Positions 1 through 5,513 of a DNA stretch of 5,513 nucleotides are shown here, piece after piece. Location: the NCBI GenBank assembly GCA_903873565.1, contig CAIQOY010000241.1:1-5513 (forward strand). The letters are read 5' to 3'. Within the stretch, counting starts at the first letter, position 1, and the number at the start of each line of letters is the position of its first letter. The notes under the pieces were generated by a model that was not told the DNA's origin, did no database searches, and saw only the letters and a program-made list of their open reading frames with translations. Source of the DNA: an uncultured Actinomycetes bacterium. GTDB lineage: Bacteria > Actinomycetota > Thermoleophilia > Gaiellales > F1-60-MAGs149. A program made the position numbers and the translations under genes.

Positions 1-39
1 GACACCGCCCTCGCACGACGCGCCGGTCGGCGCCCATGA
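1..39 (+). CDS. possible 3' end of a plus-strand gene entering from the left (very tentative)
   Basis: Frame 1 from the left edge reads twelve codons and then TGA at 37-39, giving a basic, Arg-rich tail (ending ARRAGRRP) of the kind often seen at protein C-termini. The stop lies 25 bases before the strong hairpin at 65-120, which pairs better as a plus-strand transcript, so a gene ending here and converging on the TrpB2 gene would make sense. Against it, third codon positions are less G/C-biased (about 8 of 12) than in the certain genes, and so short a stretch cannot be identified. The opposite reading, a minus-strand gene starting with ATG at 37-35, is equally short and cannot be excluded. 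Confidence 0.2.
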   Translation, partial: DTALARRAGRRP

Positions 40-64
40 CCCCGCCGACGACGCGCTCGGCGAC

Positions 65-120
65 GGGAGTGCCTCGAGGTGGCTCAGGCGCTTCAGGCTG
101 AGCCACCTCGAGGTGCTCCC
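65..120. terminator. long perfect hairpin between the TrpB2 stop and the left edge, probable (bidirectional) terminator
   Basis: Bases 72-87 and 98-113 form a perfect 16-bp inverted repeat around a 10-base loop. The stem continues outward through 65-69 pairing with 116-120, broken only by two positions (70/115 and 71/114). In a plus-strand RNA these are tandem G-U wobbles, so the stem is effectively 23 bp. In a minus-strand RNA they become two A-C mismatches. The hairpin begins five bases past the TrpB2 stop codon, the right place for a terminator. No T-run follows on either strand, as is common for terminator-like hairpins in GC-rich actinobacteria. Known: such U-less hairpins may terminate or stabilise 3' ends. 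Inferred: its exact activity. Confidence 0.7.
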
Positions 121-125
121 ATCGT

Positions 126-1487
126 CTACGCGATCGCGGGCATGCCCTCGAGGGCCTTGGCCGCCTCGTCCAGCTCGGCCTCCGGGAGCTCGATGTCCTC
201 CATCGTGCCCGCGAAGTACGCGTCGTACGCGGCCAGGTCGAAGTTGCCGTGGCCGCAGAGGTTGAACAGGATCGTCCTCGAGACGCCCTCCTCCTTCGCC
301 CGCTCGACCTCGGCGACGACCGCGCGCAGCGCGTGCGTCGGCTCGGGCGCCGGGATGATGCCCTCGGTGCGCGCGAAGCGGACCGCCTCCGCGAAGCACT
401 CGCGCTGCGGGTAGGCGACGGCCTCGATCAGGCCGAGGTTGAGGAGGTGGGAGACCAGCGGGGCGGCGCCGTGGTAGCGCAGGCCGCCGGAGTGGATCGG
501 CGCCGGGATGAACCCGTGGCCGAGGGTGTGCATCGGCAGGAGCGGCGTCAGCTGCGCCGTGTCGCCGAAGTCGTAGCCGTAGTGCCCGCGCGTGAGCGTC
601 GGGCAGGCGGCGGGCTCGGCGGCGACGACGCGGATGTCCTTGCCGGCGATCTTGTCGGCGAGGAAGGGGAACGCGATCCCGGCGAAGTTCGAGCCGCCGC
701 CGACGCAGCCGACGACGACGTCCGGGTAGGCGTCGAGGGCCTTCAGCTGCTCCTGCGCCTCCTGGCCGATCACGGTCTGGTGCAGCAGCACGTGGTTGAG
801 GACGGAGCCGAGCGCGTACTTGGTGTCGTCGCGCGTGGCGGCATCCTCGACGGCCTCCGAGATCGCGATGCCGAGGCTGCCGGGGCAGTCCGGATCGGTC
901 TCGAGGATCGCGCGGCCCGCGTTGGTGTCGGGCGACGGGCTGGCGACGACCTCGCCGCCCCACGTCTCGATCATCGCGCGGCGGTACGGCTTCGCGTCGT
1001 ACGAGGCGCGCACCTGGTAGACCTTGATCTCGAGGCCGAACTGGGCGCCCGCGAAGGACAGGGCCGAGCCCCACTGGCCGGCGCCCGTCTCGGTGGCGAT
1101 GCGCTTGACGCCCTCCTGCTGGTTGTACCAGGCCTGCGGAATGGCGGTGTTCGGCTTGTGCGAGCCGGCGGGCGAGACGCCCTCGTACTTGTAGAAGATG
1201 CGGCAGTCCGTGCCGAGCGCCGCCTCCAGCTTGTCCGCGCGGTAGAGCGGCGTGGGCCGCCACATGGCGAGGACGTCGCGGACGGGGTCCGGGATCGGGA
1301 TCATCCGCTCCGCCGAGACCTCCTGGCCGATCAGGGCCATCGGGAACAGCGGGGCGAGGTCGTCGGGGCCGAGCGGCTGGCCCGTCCCCGGATGCAGGGG
1401 CGGGGGCGGCATGCTCGGGAGGTCGGCGGCGATGTTGTACCAGTGCCGCGGGACCTGGTCGTCCTGGAGCGAGTACTTGTGGGCCAT
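126..1487 (-). CDS. trpB: TrpB2-type tryptophan synthase beta-like PLP-dependent enzyme
   Basis: This 453-residue cytosolic fold-type II PLP enzyme is full length for the TrpB2 group (TIGR01415 type), which is longer at the N-terminus than classical TrpB. Visible landmarks are the WYNIAADLP...PPPLHPGTG leader typical of TrpB2 (residues 16-36), RPTPLYRADKLE (77-88), the PLP lysine K111 in GSHKPNTA, E133 in ETGAGQWGSALS matching the catalytic Glu of TrpB, the phosphate-binding GGGSN loop (263-267), and CGHGNFDL (411-418) where TrpB2 proteins usually have SGHGFFDL. The known family reaction is indole plus L-serine to L-tryptophan. TrpB2 proteins generally do not use the usual TrpA interface and may act on free indole. 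The ATG at 1487-1485 is preceded by GGAGAGG nine bases upstream, a proper Shine-Dalgarno site and the only clear one among the genes here whose start is visible. It lies 76 bp downstream of the thiolase gene in the same direction and may be co-transcribed; a TAGCCT box at 1538-1533 could also serve as its own -10, without a convincing -35. No trpA is in view. The substrate in vivo is uncertain; the family call is secure. Confidence 0.93.
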   Translation of the reverse strand: MAHKYSLQDDQVPRHWYNIAADLPSMPPPPLHPGTGQPLGPDDLAPLFPMALIGQEVSAERMIPIPDPVRDVLAMWRPTPLYRADKLEAALGTDCRIFYKYEGVSPAGSHKPNTAIPQAWYNQQEGVKRIATETGAGQWGSALSFAGAQFGLEIKVYQVRASYDAKPYRRAMIETWGGEVVASPSPDTNAGRAILETDPDCPGSLGIAISEAVEDAATRDDTKYALGSVLNHVLLHQTVIGQEAQEQLKALDAYPDVVVGCVGGGSNFAGIAFPFLADKIAGKDIRVVAAEPAACPTLTRGHYGYDFGDTAQLTPLLPMHTLGHGFIPAPIHSGGLRYHGAAPLVSHLLNLGLIEAVAYPQRECFAEAVRFARTEGIIPAPEPTHALRAVVAEVERAKEEGVSRTILFNLCGHGNFDLAAYDAYFAGTMEDIELPEAELDEAAKALEGMPAIA

Positions 1488-1496
1488 CTGGTGGTT

Positions 1497-1503
1497 CCTC
1501 TCC
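1497..1503 (-). promoter_or_regulatory. ribosome binding site of the TrpB2 gene
   Basis: On the minus strand GGAGAGG lies nine bases before the ATG at 1487-1485. It supports this start and contrasts with the three other visible gene starts, which show no Shine-Dalgarno sequence. Confidence 0.7.
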
Positions 1504-1563
1504 GGTGGCGCGAGCGCGCTTTCTGCCGGGAAAGGCTAGCCGCAGATCGCCGTCGAGGCGCGC

Positions 1564-2733
<1,170 letters not shown>

Positions 2734-2737
2734 GGCC

Positions 2738-2757
2738 GCGGAGCGTATCCGCTCCGC
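2738..2757. repeat. palindrome GCGGAGCG-TATC-CGCTCCGC over the thiolase -10 box
   Basis: Eight-base perfect arms (2738-2745 and 2750-2757) flank a four-base centre. A third copy of the arm, GCGGAGCG, occurs at 2787-2794. The palindrome covers the thiolase -10 box and lies upstream of the inferred transcription start, so it is better explained as a protein binding site in DNA than as an RNA hairpin. Its GC-rich composition leaves room for chance. Confidence 0.45.
2742..2747 (-). promoter_or_regulatory. candidate -10 box (TACGCT) for leaderless thiolase mRNA
   Basis: On the minus strand TACGCT (TANNNT type) ends eight bases before the thiolase ATG, so transcription would begin at or next to the A of the start codon. 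A weak -35 match, ACGACG at 2769-2764 (GACG shared with TTGACG), lies 16 bases upstream. No Shine-Dalgarno sequence is present between the box and the ATG. The box lies inside the palindrome 2738-2757, so a bound protein there would block it. Confidence 0.5.
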
Positions 2758-2795
2758 CCGGGGCGTCGTGCCACGCGATGGGACGGGCGGAGCGG
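2749..2795. promoter_or_regulatory. 12-bp inverted repeat in the divergent promoter region, candidate operator pair
   Basis: CCGCTCCGCCCG at 2749-2760 is the exact reverse complement of CGGGCGGAGCGG at 2784-2795, with a 23-bp spacer and 35 bp between arm centres. The left arm lies just upstream of, and one base away from, the thiolase -10 box. The right arm ends 18 bp before the oxygenase -10 box, where a -35 element would be. The arrangement would suit a dimeric regulator controlling both directions. No regulator gene is in the window, so its identity is unknown. Confidence 0.45.
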
Positions 2796-2813
2796 CGCTC
2801 GGCACGCGGGCGG

Positions 2814-2819
2814 TACGCT
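2814..2819 (+). promoter_or_regulatory. candidate -10 box (TACGCT) for leaderless Rieske oxygenase mRNA
   Basis: TACGCT, identical to the box of the divergent thiolase gene, ends six bases before the ATG at 2826. The intervening TCCCCC is the opposite of a Shine-Dalgarno sequence, so a leaderless transcript starting at the ATG is the simplest reading. I see no good TTGAC-like -35; one arm of the inverted repeat occupies that position. Confidence 0.5.
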
Positions 2820-2825
2820 TCCCCC

Positions 2826-4106
2826 ATGCAGCGGCCCCTGCCCCGCGAGGCCTTCTCCGCGCCGGAGACGTACGCGAAGACGCGGCTGCCCGTCGACTTC
2901 GCCTGGACGCTGATCCCCGACGCCTACACGTCGGAGGAGTTCCACGCCCTCGAGCAGGAGCGCGTGTTCGGCCGCTCGTGGGTGCCGGTCTGCGTGGCCG
3001 ACGAGGTCCCCGAGCCCGGCGACTTCCTCGTGGTCGAGGTGGCCGGCCGCTCGATCATCGTGGCGCGCAACCTCGACGGCGAGCTGCGCGCCCACCACAA
3101 CGTCTGCCGCCACCGCGGCGCCCGGCTGTGCGAGGGGTCGGGCCACGTCAAGCGCTTCTTCTCGTGCCCGTACCACGCCTGGGCCTACGACCTCGACGGG
3201 GCATGCCTCGGCACGCCGCTCTTCACGCCGGAGAGCGAGATCCCGGTCGACGCCCGCGCGGCCTTCGACATGTCGGACATCAAGGCCTTCGACAAGGCCG
3301 ACATGGGCCTGCACCCGGTGCGCTGCGCGCAGTGGAACTTCCTCGTCTTCGTCTGTCTCGACCCGGAGGCCCCCGCGCTCGAAGACGAGCTCGGCGACCT
3401 CACGGAGCGCCTCGCCGGGTACCGCCTCGGCGAGTACCGGATGGCGCGGCGCGTCGAGTACGCGATCGAGGCCGACTGGAAGCTGATCGGCGAGAACTTC
3501 ATGGAGTACTACCACCTGCCCTGGGTCCACCCGGCGCTGGTCAAGGTCTCGCCGATGGACGACCACTACCGCTGGCAGGGCCCCGGCAAGTACGTCGGCT
3601 TCTGCACCTGGCCGATCGCCCCCAACACCGACGACGGCGGCTGGAAGGGCCTGCCGCCCGTGACGTTCGTGGAGGGCCAGGACGCCGAGGCCGCGCGCTT
3701 CATCTGGCTGTACCCGAACATCGCGATCAACGTGATGGCCAATCACGTCTTCCTGCTGCTCGCCCGCCCCGACGGCCCGGGCCGCACGGCGGAGGTGGCC
3801 TACCTCCTGACCCACCCCGAGTCGGTCGCCGGCAGCGCCGACCCCGAGGGCGACATCGACGCGCTGATGGCCTTCTGGGACGAGGTCAACCAGGAGGACA
3901 TCGGCATCGTCGAGCGGGTCCAGGACGGCCTCCGCAACCCCGCCTACGAGGGCGGTCGCATGTGCTACCGCTTCGAGGAGTCGTGCCACCGCTTCCAGAA
4001 CATGGTGATCGACTCGATGCTCGGCGAGCGGGTGGTGCCGCCCGGCGACGACGCCGAGACGGTGCGGATGTTCGGGCCGCGCGACGCCGCCGCCGACCGC
4101 GGCTAG
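2826..4106 (+). CDS. Rieske non-heme iron oxygenase, alpha (catalytic) subunit
   Basis: This 426-residue cytosolic protein has both domains of a ring-hydroxylating-type oxygenase alpha subunit (COG4638-like). The Rieske 2Fe-2S motif is C94-X-H96-X17-C114-X2-H117. The catalytic domain carries ENFMEYYHLPWVHP (223-236), giving iron ligands H230 and H235, with D358 in QEDIGIVERVQ as the likely third ligand. The residue in the inter-subunit electron-bridging position is E227 rather than the Asp of naphthalene dioxygenase; a Glu here is known in CntA-type (carnitine) oxygenases. Known chemistry: O2-dependent hydroxylation, dihydroxylation or demethylation with electrons from a reductase or ferredoxin. 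The substrate is not readable, and an N-dealkylating or quaternary-amine role is only a possibility. I chose the ATG at 2826 over one at 2778 because the latter adds 16 arginine-rich residues and overlaps the promoter, and because TACGCT stands six bases before 2826. No beta subunit, ferredoxin or reductase gene adjoins it. It diverges from the thiolase gene and is followed 31 bp later by the channel gene. Confidence 0.93.
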   Translation: MQRPLPREAFSAPETYAKTRLPVDFAWTLIPDAYTSEEFHALEQERVFGRSWVPVCVADEVPEPGDFLVVEVAGRSIIVARNLDGELRAHHNVCRHRGARLCEGSGHVKRFFSCPYHAWAYDLDGACLGTPLFTPESEIPVDARAAFDMSDIKAFDKADMGLHPVRCAQWNFLVFVCLDPEAPALEDELGDLTERLAGYRLGEYRMARRVEYAIEADWKLIGENFMEYYHLPWVHPALVKVSPMDDHYRWQGPGKYVGFCTWPIAPNTDDGGWKGLPPVTFVEGQDAEAARFIWLYPNIAINVMANHVFLLLARPDGPGRTAEVAYLLTHPESVAGSADPEGDIDALMAFWDEVNQEDIGIVERVQDGLRNPAYEGGRMCYRFEESCHRFQNMVIDSMLGERVVPPGDDAETVRMFGPRDAAADRG

Positions 4107-4123
4107 GGCCGCTCCCGATCGCG

Positions 4124-4129
4124 TAACGT
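4124..4129 (+). promoter_or_regulatory. candidate -10 box (TAACGT) for leaderless channel mRNA
   Basis: TAACGT ends eight bases before the ATG at 4138, in the 31-bp gap after the oxygenase stop. The sequence between, CCGCCGGG, holds no properly spaced Shine-Dalgarno site. Placement matches the boxes in front of the thiolase and oxygenase genes. No -35 is evident, and readthrough from the oxygenase gene is also possible. Confidence 0.42.
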
Positions 4130-4137
4130 CCGCCGGG

Positions 4138-4929
4138 ATGGACGGCCACCGCGACCACGCGCACGCCGAGCGCGAGCGGCGATTCGTCAGCCGCCGCTGG
4201 CTCGACGCCACGGACGACCGCAACGTCCTGATCGCGCCGGTCCTCTCGGTCATCGCCTTCGCGCTGATCGCCATCGGCGACGCCTCGATCGTCACGCGCA
4301 TCCTCGCGCTGCTCGTGCAGGTGCTGCTGTTCCAGATCGTCGTCACGGCGCACATCCGCAGCCCGCACCTGCGGCGCGTGCTCTTCATCGCCGCCCCGGT
4401 CGCGGTCGTCGGCGGCGTGGCGCTGATCGGCGCGGTCGCCGTCCTCATCGACGACGGGGCGGGCCGGTCCGCGACGGGCCTGTTCAGCGCGGCGCTGGCG
4501 ATCGGCGTGATCATCCGCCTGTTCGGGCGCGTCGTCCGGGCCCCGGTCGTCAACCTCCGCGTCGTCGGTGACGCGGTCGCCGTCTACCTGATGATGGGCC
4601 TGACCTTCGCGTACCTGTACCTCGCGATCGACGCGGTCCGCGGCCAGGACTTCTTCGTGCAGGGCCCGCAGCACGCGTACGTCTTCCTCTACTTCTCGTA
4701 CATCACGCTGGCCACCGTCGGCTACGGGGACTTCACCGCCGCCGACGCCGTCGGGCGCCTGCTGGCGATGGTCGAGGGCCTGGTCGGCCAGCTCTACCTC
4801 GTGACCGTGCTGGCCCTGATCGTCAGCAACCTCGGTCGCCAGCGCAACCCCGCCAAGGAGCGCGAGGCGATGCGCCGCTCCCAGCCCGACGGCGACCCGC
4901 CGCCGGGCGACCCGGAGCCCGGCGCCTAG
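4138..4929 (+). CDS. K+ channel-like membrane protein with a single pore loop (ion channel family)
   Basis: The 263-residue protein has about six hydrophobic segments (roughly 30-47, 50-70, 79-104, 112-129, 144-164 and 204-231). A pore helix and the K+ selectivity signature TVGYGD (193-198) lie between the last two, matching the Ion_trans_2 pore family (PF07885). Four subunits normally make one pore in the inner membrane. The fourth segment is followed by R127, R131, R134 and R141, but there is no regular every-third-residue arginine ladder, so voltage sensing is doubtful. The N-terminus is short, soluble and rich in His, Asp and Arg (MDGHRDHAHAERERR). The C-terminus is a short Pro/Asp-rich tail with no RCK/TrkA-N or cyclic-nucleotide domain, so no ligand-gating module is visible. 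The ATG has no Shine-Dalgarno site but has TAACGT eight bases upstream. The stop codon overlaps that of the convergent helicase gene. K+ selectivity is inferred from the motif; physiological role unknown. Confidence 0.88.
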   Translation: MDGHRDHAHAERERRFVSRRWLDATDDRNVLIAPVLSVIAFALIAIGDASIVTRILALLVQVLLFQIVVTAHIRSPHLRRVLFIAAPVAVVGGVALIGAVAVLIDDGAGRSATGLFSAALAIGVIIRLFGRVVRAPVVNLRVVGDAVAVYLMMGLTFAYLYLAIDAVRGQDFFVQGPQHAYVFLYFSYITLATVGYGDFTAADAVGRLLAMVEGLVGQLYLVTVLALIVSNLGRQRNPAKEREAMRRSQPDGDPPPGDPEPGA

Positions 4930-4949
4930 ACGCCGGCGCGGGGCCGGCG
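4919..4949. terminator. overlapping GC-rich inverted repeats at the convergent stop codons, weak terminator candidate
   Basis: CCGGCG (4919-4924) pairs with CGCCGG (4931-4936) around a six-base loop that contains both stop codons. Alternatively CGCCGGC (4931-4937) pairs with GCCGGCG (4943-4949) around a five-base loop, starting one base after the channel stop. The two cannot form together. Neither is followed by a T-run. In such GC-rich coding sequence short stems occur by chance, so terminator activity is only a possibility supported by the position. Confidence 0.3.
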
Positions 4950-5513
4950 GCGGCGCTTGTGGCGCGGCGTGCCGGGGCGGTGCTTGGCCGGGCGCTGGGC
5001 GTTGCCCTGCGCGTCGGGGCGCTGGTCGCGGCGCGGCTTATGCTGCTCCGCCGGGGCCGGCTCGGCGGCCGGGGCCTCGACCGGACGGGCGGCGTCGACC
5101 CGGACGGGCCGGACGGCGCCGAGCGCGTCGAGGTCGGGAGCGGTGATCTGCGCGTCCGCGCCGACCTTGCCGAGCAGCTTGCGCACGGCGTGCTCGTCCT
5201 GCTTCGTGACGAAGCCGACGACGATGCCGGGCTCGCCCGCGCGGCCGGTGCGGCCGGAGCGGTGCACCCAGTCCGCGGGGTCCGCGGGCGGGTCGAAGTG
5301 CACGACGCAGGCGACCTGATCGACGTGGATGCCGCGCGCCGCGACGTCCGTCGCGACGAGCACGGGGAGCCGTCCCGAGGTGAAGGCGTGCAGCGCGCGG
5401 TCGCGCTGGTTCTGGGCGCGGCCGCCGTGCAGGTTGGCGGCGCCGACGCCGGCGGCGTTGAGCTTCTTGGCCAGGCGGTCGACGCCGTGGCGCGTGCGGC
5501 AGAAGGCGATCAC
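4926..5513 (-). CDS. DEAD-box ATP-dependent RNA helicase, C-terminal part (5' end beyond the window)
   Basis: The visible 195 residues cover the second RecA-like domain and tail; the first domain with the Q, Walker A and DEAD motifs lies to the right of the window. The first visible codon, GTG, is best read as an internal Val, since IAFCRTR is motif IV. Then follow LHGGRAQNQRDRAL, motif V in VLVATDVAARGIHV (51-64) and motif VI HRSGRTGRAG (84-93) with the arginine fingers. The core ends near residue 125 and gives way to an Ala/Pro-rich linker and a strongly basic tail (KPRRDQRP to HKRRRRPRAGV), typical of RNA-binding extensions. Known role: ATP-driven RNA unwinding in ribosome assembly, mRNA decay or cold adaptation; which one cannot be told. 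The stop codon TAG on the minus strand (4928-4926) overlaps the channel stop TAG through the palindrome CTAG, so the genes converge with a four-base overlap. Confidence 0.93.
   Translation of the reverse strand: MIAFCRTRHGVDRLAKKLNAAGVGAANLHGGRAQNQRDRALHAFTSGRLPVLVATDVAARGIHVDQVACVVHFDPPADPADWVHRSGRTGRAGEPGIVVGFVTKQDEHAVRKLLGKVGADAQITAPDLDALGAVRPVRVDAARPVEAPAAEPAPAEQHKPRRDQRPDAQGNAQRPAKHRPGTPRHKRRRRPRAGV

Noticed and set aside
1508..1541. Short palindromes GCGCGAGCGCGC and GGCTAGCC between the thiolase and TrpB2 genes
   Set aside because: The stems are only four to five pairs in very GC-rich sequence, with no T-run. They are not enough to call a terminator or operator.
2734..2805. 24-residue N-terminal extension of the thiolase from an ATG at 2805
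   Set aside because: The added residues do not resemble thiolases, no ribosome binding site is near, and the extension would cover the TACGCT box and palindrome.
2778..2825. 16-residue N-terminal extension of the Rieske oxygenase from an ATG at 2778
   Set aside because: The added stretch is Arg-rich, would include the -10 box, and has no Shine-Dalgarno site; the ATG at 2826 fits the leaderless pattern.
5511..5513. GTG at the right edge as the helicase start codon
   Set aside because: It falls at the beginning of helicase motif IV in the second domain, so it is an internal Val codon of a gene cut by the window edge.

Overview
The window reads as chromosomal DNA from a very GC-rich bacterium, by eye clearly above 70% G+C, with third codon positions almost always G or C. 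An actinobacterium fits best: TANNNT boxes sit directly in front of start codons with no Shine-Dalgarno site, and the DEAD-box helicase has an Arg/Pro-rich tail. Thermoleophilia (Solirubrobacterales-like) is a plausible but unproven guess. I see no mobile element, CRISPR array, rRNA or tRNA.

Layout, left to right: (1) 1-125 is an edge region that may hold the last codons of a plus-strand gene and contains a strong hairpin (65-120) just past the end of the first full gene. (2) 126-1487, minus strand: a TrpB2-type, PLP-dependent tryptophan synthase beta-like enzyme. (3) 1564-2733, minus strand: a thiolase closest in sequence to beta-ketoadipyl-CoA thiolase (PcaF/PaaJ type). (4) 2734-2825: a 92-bp divergent promoter region with two back-to-back TACGCT boxes and a 12-bp inverted repeat. 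(5) 2826-4106, plus strand: a Rieske non-heme iron oxygenase alpha subunit. (6) 4138-4929, plus strand: a six-helix K+ channel-like membrane protein with a TVGYGD filter. (7) 4926-5513, minus strand: the C-terminal part of a DEAD-box RNA helicase that runs off the right edge. It shares the palindrome CTAG with the channel gene as overlapping, opposed stop codons.

The thiolase/TrpB2 pair and the Rieske oxygenase diverge from one compact control region, which suggests co-regulation of a small catabolic or amino-acid-linked module. No substrate can be read from the sequence. No ferredoxin, reductase or TrpA gene is visible, so partners would have to be encoded elsewhere. The channel and helicase look like unrelated neighbours.

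This is mostly ordinary gene content. The points most worth a second look are the leaderless-promoter pattern shared by three genes, the inverted repeat between the divergent promoters, the strand-asymmetric hairpin at the left, and active-site variations in the thiolase (Gln for Asn in NEAF) and the oxygenase (Glu in the bridging position).
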